In this document: positions 23,102-31,254 of the stretch, piece by piece
How positions within the stretch are numbered: position 1 is the first letter of the stretch
How the letters are laid out: each line of letters starts with the position of its first letter
From: an uncultured Monoglobus sp.
Lineage (GTDB): Bacteria > Bacillota > Clostridia > Monoglobales > Monoglobaceae
Length of the DNA: 59,852 nt
Reading direction: 5' to 3'
Assembly: GCA_947624305.1 (NCBI GenBank)
Contig: CANQKC010000016.1
Coordinates: forward strand, 1-59,852
Notes under the pieces: generated by a model
Databases searched by the model: none
The model's input: only the letters and a program-made list of their open reading frames with translations
Told to the model about the DNA's origin: nothing
Position numbers and translations under genes: made by a program

Positions 23102-23749
23102 ATGGACAGATTATCCGAAGTTGCGTCGTCGCTTGTCGGCGGCTTTGAGTATAACTGTATAATATTTTTCTGCACGCTGGTTATGGCCGTTCCGCTGGGA
23201 CTGGTGATAACGTTCGGCTCGATGTCGGGCTTTAAGCCGCTCAAGTGGGTGTCGAAAACATTTGTGTGGATCATAAGGGGAACGCCGCTGATGCTTCAGC
23301 TTTTCGTGGTGCTCTACGCGCCGGGCCTGCTGTTTGACATACCGATAAAATCGCGCATGACCGCCGTGCTTATCGCGTTTGTCATAAACTACGCGGCGTA
23401 TTTTTCGGAAATTTACCGTGGCGGCATAGAGAGCATACCGAAGGGACAGTATGAGGCGGGTCAGGTGCTCGGCCTCACAAAGACGCAGGTTTTCTTTAAG
23501 GTGGTGCTGTTCCAGGTTATAAAGCGCGTTGTCCCCGCGATGGGCAACGAGATCATAACTTTGGTCAAGGACACGTCTCTGGCGCGTATCATCGGAGTTA
23601 CCGAGATCATCATGTGCGCCGAGCGGTTCACCAAGCAGGGCCTTATATGGCCGCTGTTCTCAACGGGTCTGTTCTTCCTTGCGTTCTGCGGAATACTGAC
23701 GCTGCTGTTCGGTTACATAGAGAAAAAGCTTGATTATTACAAAGGATAA
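23102..23749 (+). CDS. Amino-acid ABC transporter permease (HisM/GlnP type)
   Basis: 215 residues with about five membrane segments. The EAA coupling loop is seen as INYAAYFSEIYRGGIESIPKGQYEAGQVLGL, the signature by which family-3 amino-acid permeases dock to the ATPase. A RGTPLMLQLF segment and the typical KDTSLARIIGVTE loop also identify the family. ATG 23102 lies 6 nt after AAAGGAG. Only one permease gene is present, so the channel is likely a homodimer. Confidence 0.92.
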   Translation: MDRLSEVASSLVGGFEYNCIIFFCTLVMAVPLGLVITFGSMSGFKPLKWVSKTFVWIIRGTPLMLQLFVVLYAPGLLFDIPIKSRMTAVLIAFVINYAAYFSEIYRGGIESIPKGQYEAGQVLGLTKTQVFFKVVLFQVIKRVVPAMGNEIITLVKDTSLARIIGVTEIIMCAERFTKQGLIWPLFSTGLFFLAFCGILTLLFGYIEKKLDYYKG

Positions 23750-23752
23750 GGG

Positions 23753-24544
23753 GTGAAGGCTGTGTCAATACTTGAGGTTAAAAACATACACAAGAGCTTC
23801 GGCAGAACCGAGGTTTTGCGCGGCGTGGATTTCACCATGGAGCGCGGCGAGGTTCTGGTTATCCTCGGCTCGTCGGGCAGCGGAAAGACCACGCTGCTGC
23901 GCTGCCTTAACTTTTTGGAGACGGCTGACAAGGGCCAAATTTTCGTTGACGGGCGCCTTATTTTCGACGCGGACAACAAGCAGAAGCCCACAAGGGCCGA
24001 GATCCGCGAGCGGCAGCTCAATTTCGGTCTGGTTTTCCAGTCGTTCAATTTATTCCCGCAGTACAGCGCGCTTGAGAACGTGATGCTCGCGCCCAAGCTT
24101 CTGGCGAAGGAGCGGGCGGATTTTAAGCGGAATAAGGCCGCGATCTTTGACGAGATCGAAAAAAACGCCGCCGCGCTGCTTGAGGACGTGGGGCTTAAGG
24201 ACAAGATGCAGAATTATCCGTGCGAGCTTTCGGGCGGCCAGCAGCAGCGCGTGTCAATAGCGCGCGCCATGGCCCAGGACCCGAAGATATTGTTTTTCGA
24301 CGAGCCGACGTCGGCCCTTGACCCCGAGCTCACCGGCGAGGTGCTTAAAATAATAAGAAGCCTCGCGGCGGAGCACAAGACCATGGTTATCGTCACGCAC
24401 GAGATCGAGTTCGCCAGAAACGTGGCGGATAAGATCGTGTTCATGTCCGAGGGCGTGATCGTCGAGCAGGGCGCGCCCGAAGAGGTGATCGACAATCCGA
24501 AGCACGAGCGCACGCGGGCGTTTTTAAACAAGCTCAGCATGTAG
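23753..24544 (+). CDS. Amino-acid ABC transporter ATP-binding protein (GlnQ/HisP type)
   Basis: 263 residues. Walker A GSSGSGKTTLL, Q-loop FQSFNLFPQ, signature LSGGQQQR, Walker B ILFFDEPTSALDPE and the switch His in VTHE are all intact. The insert after the Walker A (FVDGRLIFDADNKQKPTRAE) resembles GlnQ relatives. The GTG at 23753 is 3 nt after the permease stop, with AAAGGA overlapping the permease end; GTG 23762 is an alternative start. The 3' end overlaps the convergent rsmI gene by 11 bp. Confidence 0.92.
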   Translation: MKAVSILEVKNIHKSFGRTEVLRGVDFTMERGEVLVILGSSGSGKTTLLRCLNFLETADKGQIFVDGRLIFDADNKQKPTRAEIRERQLNFGLVFQSFNLFPQYSALENVMLAPKLLAKERADFKRNKAAIFDEIEKNAAALLEDVGLKDKMQNYPCELSGGQQQRVSIARAMAQDPKILFFDEPTSALDPELTGEVLKIIRSLAAEHKTMVIVTHEIEFARNVADKIVFMSEGVIVEQGAPEEVIDNPKHERTRAFLNKLSM

Positions 24545-25388
24545 AGCCGCTTCGGCTGAGATAAATTTCATACGCTTTGTTTTTGGGTATGTCCAGGGCG
24601 GCGGAAACTATCCGCGCCGCGGACTTACCCTTTATATTTTCACGGATCAGGGCGTCGATCAGCGCCTCGGCCCCGGCCGTTCCCGTTTCGTTTCCGGGTG
24701 TGGGCTCCGCGCCGCGTATTATCAGCACGAACTCGCCCTTCGGCGGCGTCTCGTCATAGAGAGCCGCGGCCTCGCTCAAGGTCAGGCGCAGATACTCCTC
24801 GTGCTTTTTGGTTATCTCGCGGGCGATGACAAGCTCGCGTTCGCCGCCGAACGCCTCGGCCATGTCGGCCAGCGTGTATTTGAGCTTGTGGGGCGCCTCG
24901 TAAAATATCATTGTTCTTGTCTCGTCCTTTAAGCTTTCGAGCCGCTCGCGGCGGCTTTTTTTGTTTACCGACAAAAAGCCCTCAAAGCAGAACCGTCCCG
25001 TGGGCAGGCTCGAGGCCACAAGCGCCGTCGCGAACGCGCAGGGCCCCGGCAGGGCCTCGATCTCAATTCCGCGCTCGGCGCACTGTCTCACTATGTCCTC
25101 GCCGGGGTCGGAAATGCCCGGCATTCCCGCGTCGGTCACAAGCGCGATATTCTCGCCGCCGAGCAGCTTTTTGAGCAGATAGCCGCCTTTTTCGCGCTTG
25201 TTGTGCTCGTAATAGCTGGTGAGCGGCTTTTTTATGCCGAAGTGATTAAGCAGCTTCACGCTGACGCGCGTGTCCTCTGCCGCGATAAGATCGACGCTTC
25301 GCAGGGTCTCAAGCGTCCGCTCGGTTATATCCCCCAGATTTCCGATCGGAGTGGGGCAAAGATACAGTTTTCCGGTTTTGCTTTCCAT
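24534..25388 (-). CDS. rsmI: 16S rRNA (cytidine-1402-2'-O)-methyltransferase RsmI
   Basis: 284 residues. A tetrapyrrole-methylase-fold enzyme that methylates the 2'-O of C1402 in the ribosomal decoding centre. Family motifs: LYLCPTPIGNLGDITERTLE, IAAEDTRVS, LVTDAGMPGISDPG, ALPGPCAFATALVASSLPT and FYEAPHKL. The start MESKTG at 25388 is chosen because GAGGAG lies 7 nt upstream; a longer frame would overlap the upstream gene. Follows the yabB-like gene by 10 bp in the same operon, as in Bacillus where yabB, yazA and rsmI cluster (no yazA here). Confidence 0.94.
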   Translation of the reverse strand: MESKTGKLYLCPTPIGNLGDITERTLETLRSVDLIAAEDTRVSVKLLNHFGIKKPLTSYYEHNKREKGGYLLKKLLGGENIALVTDAGMPGISDPGEDIVRQCAERGIEIEALPGPCAFATALVASSLPTGRFCFEGFLSVNKKSRRERLESLKDETRTMIFYEAPHKLKYTLADMAEAFGGERELVIAREITKKHEEYLRLTLSEAAALYDETPPKGEFVLIIRGAEPTPGNETGTAGAEALIDALIRENIKGKSAARIVSAALDIPKNKAYEIYLSRSGSTC

Positions 25389-25398
25389 AATGATCTCC

Positions 25399-26151
25399 TC
25401 AAATTTTTCTTTCATATATTATATTGATCTCGTCGGAGTATTTTCCGTTTTCTTCATATATATAAAGCGGCGGCTCGCAGATCAGCTTCGGCCTTCCCCC
25501 GCGGGCGCCCTCGATAAGGACCATCGACGCGGCCTTTTTGTATGACGGATACACCGAGCGCAGCCGCTTCGGCTCGATCTTATATTTCCTCATTAATGAT
25601 ATGATGTCCGCCAGCCGTTCGGGGCGGTGTATCATTGACAGCTTGCCGAGCGGCCTCAGCAGCGCCGCAGCCGAGGCGATAACGTCCTCGAGGGTACACA
25701 TGATCTCGTGTCGGGCTATCGCCGCGGCCTCGCCGCAGCTTATGTATCCGCCGCCGTATTCCTTGTACGGCGGGTTGCAGACTATGTTGTTAAACACGCC
25801 CTTTCCGAAAATGTCCGCCGCATCCTTGAGGTCGCCGCATACCATCTTCGCGCGGCCGCCGACGCCGCTCAGCGCGATCGAGCGCTCCGCCATTTCCGCC
25901 GCGGACTTTTGAATTTCAAGGCCGGTTATGGACTCCGCGCGGGTCTTGTGGGTCAGCAGCAGGGTGATTATTCCGTTGCCGGCGCACATGTCAAGAACCT
26001 TTGCGCCTTTTTTTACGGCGCCCGCCGCGAAGTCGGCCAGAAGCACCGCGTCGATCCCGAAACAGAACTGCTTCGGGTCCTGAATTATCCTAAGACCGCC
26101 CAAATTCAGGTCGTCTATTCTCTCGTTTTCATTGATATCCGTGTTTTTCAT
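25399..26151 (-). CDS. yabB: Class I SAM methyltransferase, TrmN6/YabB type
   Basis: 250 residues. SAM-binding motif I is KVLDMCAGNGIITLLLTHK and the N6-adenine motif IV is NIVCNPPYKEY, as in tRNA1(Val) A37 N6-methyltransferases. The N-terminus IIQDPKQFCFGIDAVLLADF is the conserved family entry. It heads the operon with rsmI, a pairing found in Bacillus, which strengthens the call. Exact tRNA substrate not certain. Confidence 0.85.
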   Translation of the reverse strand: MKNTDINENERIDDLNLGGLRIIQDPKQFCFGIDAVLLADFAAGAVKKGAKVLDMCAGNGIITLLLTHKTRAESITGLEIQKSAAEMAERSIALSGVGGRAKMVCGDLKDAADIFGKGVFNNIVCNPPYKEYGGGYISCGEAAAIARHEIMCTLEDVIASAAALLRPLGKLSMIHRPERLADIISLMRKYKIEPKRLRSVYPSYKKAASMVLIEGARGGRPKLICEPPLYIYEENGKYSDEINIIYERKI

Positions 26152-26497
26152 GTCATATTCCCTCTGTTTTCGTTCATATTTTGTTCATATTTAAAGGTTT
26201 GTGTTCACAAATTATTCATATGTTAAAAGTATATAATGAAAATATAATTTTATTGTGCAAATTGCATAAACCGGGCTTTCCGCCCCGCTTTGTTACAAAA
26301 TGAAAACAACGTAATCTCGGACTTTTCGGCGGTTTTTGGCCTAAAATATTTTTATTGTTACATTTGTGTTACATTTTTGTTACAAAGCAAAATATTAGTT
26401 TTTTCGCGCTAAATTCCTGATATAATGCCATAAAACAAGTATAACAGAAAAACGCATTGAGCACAATAACCAAATTTGGGGTGTGTTGGCAAAAAAG

Positions 26498-26526
26498 TTG
26501 AGCAATTCAAAGAAAAACGTTATAAT
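26498..26526 (+). promoter_or_regulatory. Distal promoter of the G5/3D gene
   Basis: TTGAGC (26498-26503), 17-bp spacer, TATAAT (26521-26526); gives a leader of about 170 nt. Confidence 0.65.
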
Positions 26527-26611
26527 TAATAGAATTAAAGAGATTTGACCTTATTTTGCGCCTAATTTTGGATTAAATCGATTTTAAAGTGGTTCAGACG
26601 ATTTCGATTTT

Positions 26612-26640
26612 TTGACGTATCCCGGGAAAGACTATATAAT
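26612..26640 (+). promoter_or_regulatory. Proximal promoter of the G5/3D gene
   Basis: TTGACG (26612-26617), 17-bp spacer, TATAAT (26635-26640); leader of about 57 nt. Confidence 0.75.
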
Positions 26641-26703
26641 AGCTCATGTAACAACGAAGTTTAACCGGATTTTTCCGGGCAAAAATTTATTTGAGGTGAT
26701 TTG

Positions 26704-27741
26704 ATGTTTACACGACTGATGAGAAAATTAAACTTATCAGCCCACAATTTGATTGCGGCGGCGCTGAGCGCGACTCTGGTCGCGGCGGTTGGAAGCGGCT
26801 TCGCTTACGCCACTCCCGGCACCGTTACAATATATGACTCAGGCAGCGCGCCGATCACGGTTAAGACCGCGGGCGCCAGCGTTCAGACTGTTCTCTCAAA
26901 GCAGGGAATTCAGCTGAACGAGGGAGACAAGACCAGCATCGCTCTTAATCAGAAGGTTTCGGGTGATTCTGTGATCGAGATCTACAGAGCCATGCCCGTT
27001 ACGATCACGCTGAACGGCGTTTCGACGCAGTACACAACGACGAAGAAGCTTGTGGCCGACGTTTTGGCCGAGATAGGCATAACGGCGGAAGAGGATCAGG
27101 TTACGCCCCGCATGACCGATGTTATCGAGTCGGGCGACGAGATCGTGATCAACCGTGAGGACAGCCAGATCGTCGCGGTTTCGGAGGTTATTCCCTATAA
27201 CACCGTTGAGCGCGCGAACGCTTCGCTCGCTCCCGGCGAGAGAGTTGTCGTTCAGAGCGGAGCCGACGGCGAGCGCGAGATAACCTACAGCATTAAGTAC
27301 AGCGACGGCGCCGAGGTTTCAAGACAGAGAATAGGCGAGGTCGTTCTGGCCGAGCCCACCGATGAGATAATAGAGTATTCTCCGCAGGAGCCGTTCGAGG
27401 TAGGCAAGATTCCCGCTTCGCGCCCCACAAATTATTCAAGAATGGAAGTTTTCGAGGCGACCGCCTATGACGCGTCCCCGGCGGACAACGGCCCCTGGGC
27501 GGGCGTTACGTCGACCGGAATGACGATGGGATACGGCGTTATAGCCGTTGACCCCACGGTTATCCCCTACGGAACCAGGATGTATATCGAGTCGTGCGAC
27601 GGTAAGTATGTTTACGGTTACGCTATCGCGGGCGACTGCGGCGGAGCTATCAAGGGCCACAGAGTAGACCTTTTCTACTGGTCGAGATCTCAGTGCTATG
27701 AGTTCGGCAGACGCAACGTTAACATTTACTTCCTCGACTAA
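26704..27741 (+). CDS. YabE-like secreted cell-wall protein (DUF348-DUF348-G5-3D)
   Basis: 345 residues. A signal peptide is seen (about 1-38, ending GSGFAYA-TPG). Two DUF348 repeats (about 42-85 and 95-140, VTIYDSGSAPITVKTAGASV and VTITLNGVSTQYTTTKKLVA) precede a G5 domain (about 155-230, with VIPYNTVERANASLAPGE and VVQSGADGEREITYSI). The C-terminal 3D domain (about 253-345) has EVFEATAYDAS, GVIAVDPTVIPYGTRMYIES, AGDCGGAIKGHRVDLFY; its three Asp residues define the fold shared with MltA-type lytic transglycosylases. Predicted to cut or remodel peptidoglycan like Bacillus YabE/YocH. ATG 26704 follows GAGGTGA. Its nearness to rsmI and yabB resembles the Bacillus yab region. Confidence 0.92.
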   Translation: MFTRLMRKLNLSAHNLIAAALSATLVAAVGSGFAYATPGTVTIYDSGSAPITVKTAGASVQTVLSKQGIQLNEGDKTSIALNQKVSGDSVIEIYRAMPVTITLNGVSTQYTTTKKLVADVLAEIGITAEEDQVTPRMTDVIESGDEIVINREDSQIVAVSEVIPYNTVERANASLAPGERVVVQSGADGEREITYSIKYSDGAEVSRQRIGEVVLAEPTDEIIEYSPQEPFEVGKIPASRPTNYSRMEVFEATAYDASPADNGPWAGVTSTGMTMGYGVIAVDPTVIPYGTRMYIESCDGKYVYGYAIAGDCGGAIKGHRVDLFYWSRSQCYEFGRRNVNIYFLD

Positions 27742-27758
27742 GCAATTAAGACAAAAAT

Positions 27759-27785
27759 CGGGCGCCCGGCGCCCGTATTTTTTTG
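27759..27785 (+). terminator. Terminator of the G5/3D gene
   Basis: Stem CGGGCG (27759-27764) / CGCCCG (27770-27775) followed by TATTTTTTTT. Confidence 0.85.
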
Positions 27786-27806
27786 CAAAAAACTCCGATA
27801 AAACGC

Positions 27807-27835
27807 TTGACAAATTATGTGAAATGGTTTAAAAT
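27807..27835 (+). promoter_or_regulatory. Promoter of the ylxM-ffh operon
   Basis: TTGACA (27807-27812), 17-bp spacer, TAAAAT (27830-27835). It lies about 355 nt before the ylxM ATG, so the leader would contain the whole repeat tract 27872-28173. Confidence 0.75.
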
Positions 27836-27871
27836 ATAAAAGCTGTAAAGTGGAACGGCTTTACTAACGTA

Positions 27872-28173
27872 GTGATTAGGGATTAGCGAATAGCGAATAC
27901 GCGGAAATAATTTTGCGGAAAATGTTCATGTGTTCCCGCGCTTGCTTCGTCCTTTGGAAATTAAATGATTGCAGAACGCGGCGTAAACCCTCACGCCTGC
28001 CTCGCTCATTGCGGATTAAATGAATGCAGAATGCTGCGTAAACCCTCACGTCTGTAGGGGCGGATATTATCCGCCCGCGGCGGCATACGGAACGTTGAAA
28101 TTTGCGTCTGCCTCGCCCCTTGGGGAGAGGTGGCTGCGGCTTGCCGCAGACGGAGAGGGGTTATGCATGCGGA
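27872..28173. repeat. Repeat-filled leader of the ylxM operon
   Basis: Contains an inverted copy of the CTAATC/CTATTCG module (about 27872-27900); two direct copies of a 40-bp unit, 27960-27999 and 28015-28054 (36 of 40 identical; ending GCGTAAACCCTCACGCCTG or TCTG); the palindrome GGGCGGATATTATCCGCCC (28058-28076); and a 70-bp unit (28104-28173) with TTGGGGAGAGGTGGCTGC and a GCGGCTTGCCGC hairpin. The 70-bp unit recurs with one mismatch at 30010-30079. Confidence 0.8.
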
Positions 28174-28195
28174 ACTTTGAAACGGGTGTTATACT

Positions 28196-28567
28196 ATGGA
28201 AAAAAATGTTAAAATTTCTCTGTTGTTTGATTTTTACAAAAACCTGCTGACCGAGCGGCAGGCCGAGAGCATTGACCTGTATTACAACGAGGATCTGTCT
28301 CTGGCGGAGATCGGGAATAATATGGGCATAACCCGCCAGGGCGTGCGTGACAACATCAAGCGCGCCGAGGGCGTTCTGCTTGACGCCGAGGAAAAGCTCG
28401 GGCTCGCCTCGCGGTTCCTCAGCATCCGCGGCGACCTTGAGCGGATTGACGAGATCATAAGAGAGATCGAGGCGTCGCCCGAAAACAGGAGCTTATCCGA
28501 CAGCATGAAACACAAAATAAACGATATACTTATGATCATACAGGAAATCAACGGTCTTAACGATTAA
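28196..28567 (+). CDS. ylxM: YlxM, putative SRP-associated helix-turn-helix protein
   Basis: 123 residues. A sigma-70 region-4-like helix-turn-helix occupies about 18-65 (LTERQAESIDLYYNEDLSLA, EIGNNMGITRQGVRDNIKRAE). YlxM is encoded next to ffh in most Firmicutes and in streptococci modulates SRP assembly and GTP hydrolysis. The ffh start is 14 bp downstream. No clear SD is visible before ATG 28196, so expression may be low. Confidence 0.9.
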   Translation: MEKNVKISLLFDFYKNLLTERQAESIDLYYNEDLSLAEIGNNMGITRQGVRDNIKRAEGVLLDAEEKLGLASRFLSIRGDLERIDEIIREIEASPENRSLSDSMKHKINDILMIIQEINGLND

Positions 28568-28581
28568 CACGAGGTGTATTT

Positions 28582-29937
28582 ATGGCATTTGAAAGCTTAT
28601 CCGAAAAGCTGCAAAACACTTTTAAAAAGCTTCGCGGCAAGGGCAAGGTCTCCGAGAAGGACCTTAAGGCCGCAATGCGCGAGGTAAAGCTGGCTCTGCT
28701 TGAGGCGGACGTTAACTTCAGAGTTGTGAAAAGCTTTGTGAAGGACGTTTCCGAGCGGGCGGGCGGCGCCGAGGTAATGGAGTCGCTGACCCCCGCCCAG
28801 CAGGTAATAAAAATAGTTAACGAGGAGCTTGTAAAGCTCATGGGCGGCGAGGCCGAAAAGCTGAATATCTCGTCAAAGCCGCCCACGGTGATAATGATGG
28901 CCGGCCTTCAGGGCGCCGGCAAGACCACGACAGCGGCGAAGCTGGGCGGCATGCTCAAAAAGCAGGGCAAGCGCCCGCTGCTCTGCGCCTGTGACGTTTA
29001 CAGACCCGCGGCAGTGAAGCAGCTCCAGGTCGTGGGCGGTCAGCTTGACCTTCCGGTGTACGCCGAGGAGGGCGTGACCGACGCGGTGGGGATCGCCTGC
29101 CGCGGCCTTGAACATGCGCGCCGTCACTCAAACGACGTGCTTATTATAGACACGGCGGGCCGTCTGCATATTGACGAGGAGCTTATGGACGAGCTCAAGC
29201 AGATCGAGGTAAAGGTCGAGCCCGACGAGATTTTGCTCGTGGTCGACGCCATGACCGGACAGGACGCGGTCAACGTGGCAGACAAGTTCAACAGCGAGCT
29301 TGAGATCTCGGGCGTGGTCCTCACCAAGCTTGACGGCGACACCCGAGGCGGAGCGGCGCTTTCCGTGCGTTCCGTTACCGGAAAGCCGATCAAGTTCTGC
29401 GGAATGGGCGAGAAGCTGACCGATCTTGAGCAGTTCCACCCTGACCGCATGGCGTCGAGGATCCTCGGCATGGGCGACATGCTCAGCCTTATCGAAAGGG
29501 CCGAACAGGCTCTTGATATGAAAAAGGCCGAGGAGCTTGAAAAGAAGCTCAGGACGCAGCGTTTCACGTTTACCGATTTCCTTGACCAGATGGATCAGAT
29601 GAAGAACATGGGCCCGATACAGAACGTGCTGGGCATGATACCGGGCATCAACGCCAAGGCGCTGAAAAACGCTCAGGTCGATGAGAAAAAAATGGCGCAT
29701 ATCGAGGCTATAATCAAGTCGATGACCCCGAACGAGAGGGAGCTTAAGGATAAGCTGACTCCCTCGCGCAAGGAGAGGATCGCCAGGGGAAGCGGAGTTT
29801 CGATAGTCGAGGTCAACTCGCTGCTCAAGCAGTTTGACCAGATGCAGAAAATGATGAAGCAGCTTTCGGGCGGAAATATGAACAAAAAGATGAAAAAAAT
29901 GGGCCGCGGCGGTTTCCCGCCCGGAATGTTTATGTAG
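28582..29937 (+). CDS. ffh: Signal recognition particle protein Ffh (SRP54)
   Basis: 451 residues. The N-domain (about 1-90) is followed by the G-domain with G1 GLQGAGKTTTAAKL, the DTAGRLHID element, TKLDGDTRGGAALS and GMGEKLTDLEQFHPDRMASRILGMGD. The Met-rich M-domain (about 300-451; FDQMQKMMKQLSGGNMNKKM and a Gly/Pro-rich tail) binds 4.5S RNA and signal peptides. It targets membrane proteins to FtsY and SecYEG. GAGGTG precedes ATG 28582. No SRP RNA gene was recognised in the window. The gene is bracketed by near-identical 70-bp repeats. Confidence 0.97.
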   Translation: MAFESLSEKLQNTFKKLRGKGKVSEKDLKAAMREVKLALLEADVNFRVVKSFVKDVSERAGGAEVMESLTPAQQVIKIVNEELVKLMGGEAEKLNISSKPPTVIMMAGLQGAGKTTTAAKLGGMLKKQGKRPLLCACDVYRPAAVKQLQVVGGQLDLPVYAEEGVTDAVGIACRGLEHARRHSNDVLIIDTAGRLHIDEELMDELKQIEVKVEPDEILLVVDAMTGQDAVNVADKFNSELEISGVVLTKLDGDTRGGAALSVRSVTGKPIKFCGMGEKLTDLEQFHPDRMASRILGMGDMLSLIERAEQALDMKKAEELEKKLRTQRFTFTDFLDQMDQMKNMGPIQNVLGMIPGINAKALKNAQVDEKKMAHIEAIIKSMTPNERELKDKLTPSRKERIARGSGVSIVEVNSLLKQFDQMQKMMKQLSGGNMNKKMKKMGRGGFPPGMFM

Positions 29938-30092
29938 GGAATAGGGAATAGGATCTAGGGACTGCGCGGAAACAGTACGGCGAAAAATGTTCATGTATCC
30001 CCGCGGGATGCGTCTGCCTCGCCCCTTGGGGAGAGGTGGCTGCGGCCTGCCGCAGACGGAGAGGGGTTATGCATGCGGATATTATCCGCCCG
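29935..30092. repeat. Repeat tract between ffh and rpsP
   Basis: Starts at the ffh stop codon with TAGGGAATAGGGAATAGGAT words (29935-29962; related to 11774-11804), then the 70-bp unit (30010-30079, 69 of 70 identical to 28104-28173), then the palindrome core GCGGATATTATCCGC (30075-30089). A further perfect inverted repeat GCCTTTT-GAC-AAAAGGC (30100-30116) follows, without a T run. Confidence 0.78.
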
Positions 30093-30167
30093 CCGGGCAG
30101 CCTTTTGACAAAAGGCAAAATATGAAAATTAATTAAATAAATATAAATTTTTTGGAGGATTTAAAAA

Positions 30168-30413
30168 ATGGCAGTAAAAATTCGTTTAAAGAGAATGGGC
30201 GCGAAGAAGGCTCCGTTTTACCGTGTGGTAGTGGCGGATTCCAGATTTCCGAGAGACGGCAGATTTATCGAGCAGGTAGGAACATACAACCCCATGGTTG
30301 AGCCCGCCGCCGTTGAGTTTGACGCGGAAAAGATCCAGAAGTGGATCAAGAACGGCGCTCAGCCCACCGACACCGTTAAGAGACTTTTAAAGAACAAGGG
30401 CATTATCGACTAA
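30168..30413 (+). CDS. rpsP: 30S ribosomal protein S16
   Basis: 81 residues, the normal size. The N-terminal signature [20 protein letters not shown] and the segment [18 protein letters not shown] are diagnostic. S16 is an early-to-intermediate assembly protein of the 30S body. TTTGGAGG precedes ATG 30168. Position after ffh and before khpA-rimM-trmD is conserved across bacteria. Confidence 0.97.
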   Translation: MAVKIRLKRMGAKKAPFYRVVVADSRFPRDGRFIEQVGTYNPMVEPAAVEFDAEKIQKWIKNGAQPTDTVKRLLKNKGIID

Positions 30414-30441
30414 TGCTCCGCCAAAAAGGAGAGTTTCAATT

Positions 30442-30669
30442 ATGAAGGAATTGCTCACTTTTATAGCCAAATCTTTGGTAAGCGAGCCCGACGCCGTTGA
30501 GGTCGAGGTTGTCGAGAAAGAGAACCTGACAGTGCTGAAGCTCCATGTCGCCGAGGGCGATATGGGCAAGGTGATCGGCAAGCAGGGCCGCATCGCCAAG
30601 GCTATAAGAACCGTAATCAAAAGTGCCGGCAACCGCGTTAACAAAAAAGTGGTTGTTGACATTGTTTAA
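30442..30669 (+). CDS. khpA: KH-domain RNA-binding protein KhpA
   Basis: 75 residues, a single KH domain with the GxxG loop as VIGKQGRIAKAIRTVI. KhpA works with KhpB as a global RNA-binding pair in Firmicutes, affecting cell division and sRNA-related regulation. It starts 28 bp after rpsP with GGAGAG upstream. A terminator-like hairpin follows, before rimM. Confidence 0.93.
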   Translation: MKELLTFIAKSLVSEPDAVEVEVVEKENLTVLKLHVAEGDMGKVIGKQGRIAKAIRTVIKSAGNRVNKKVVVDIV

Positions 30670-30680
30670 ACACGGCCAAG

Positions 30681-30716
30681 TTCAGATGTCCGCGCGCCGC
30701 GGATGTCTGAATTTTT
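30681..30716 (+). terminator. Intra-operon hairpin between khpA and rimM
   Basis: A 14-bp stem (30681-30694 with 30698-30711, two G-U pairs, 3-nt loop) followed by TTTTTG. It has the form of a true terminator inside a conserved operon, so rimM-trmD is probably transcribed at a lower level or by read-through. Confidence 0.75.
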
Positions 30717-30753
30717 GTCAGAGGATAAACGCGAATGATTTGGAGAGTTGTTA

Positions 30754-31254
30754 ATGGACAATTTGCTTGAGATAGGAAAAATAGTCAACACCCACGGAAT
30801 ACGCGGCGAGATCAAAATTCAGCCCTGGTGCGACGATCCTTATGTGTTTGACGAGCTTGAGTCGCTGATAATCGACGGCGACGAGTATTTTATCGAGCGC
30901 AACAGATTTCACAAGACCTGCCAGATAGTGAAGCTTGAGGGGGTCGACGACATGAACGCCGCCGAGCTGCTCAAAAACAAGATCGCGCATGTTGAGCGCG
31001 AGAATATGCCGCTGCCCGAGGGCAGATATTTTGTGGCTGACGTTCTCGGTCTTGAGGTCCGCGAGGAAAACGGCCGCGTCTTAGGCGAGGTCGGCGACGT
31101 GATAAAGACCGGAAGCAATGATGTTTATGTGCTCAAAAACACGTTTAACAAAAAGCAGATATTAATCCCGGTGCTCGGCGATGTGGTGCTTGAGACGAAT
31201 ATTGACGGCGGCTATGTCACGGTCCGCCTTATGAAGGGTCTGATCGACGAATGA
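30754..31254 (+). CDS. rimM: 16S rRNA-processing protein RimM
   Basis: 166 residues. The N-terminal RimM domain (IGKIVNTHGIRGEIKIQPW at the start) and C-terminal PRC-barrel (about 95-166; FVADVLGLEV, GEVGDVIKTGSNDVYVL, ILIPVL) are both present. It binds S19 and helps mature the 30S head. ATG 30754 is used because GGAGAG is 6 nt upstream. It overlaps trmD by 4 nt. Confidence 0.96.
   Translation: MDNLLEIGKIVNTHGIRGEIKIQPWCDDPYVFDELESLIIDGDEYFIERNRFHKTCQIVKLEGVDDMNAAELLKNKIAHVERENMPLPEGRYFVADVLGLEVREENGRVLGEVGDVIKTGSNDVYVLKNTFNKKQILIPVLGDVVLETNIDGGYVTVRLMKGLIDE

Larger units (their letters stand above)
26152..26703. other. AT-rich gap with tandem promoters
   Basis: No gene or repeat was recognised in this 552-bp gap. 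It holds two sigma-A promoters reading right (26498-26526 and 26612-26640), a stretch with three TGTTAC-type words (about 26355-26385), and upstream A/T-rich DNA that would contain the leftward yabB promoter. I looked for a c-di-AMP (ydaO-type) riboswitch, common before cell-wall hydrolase genes, and could not recognise one. Confidence 0.5.

Noticed and set aside
26152..26703. Possible c-di-AMP or other riboswitch ahead of the G5/3D gene
   Set aside because: The position is suggestive, but I could not recognise any conserved riboswitch core; the region is A/T-rich with two ordinary promoters.
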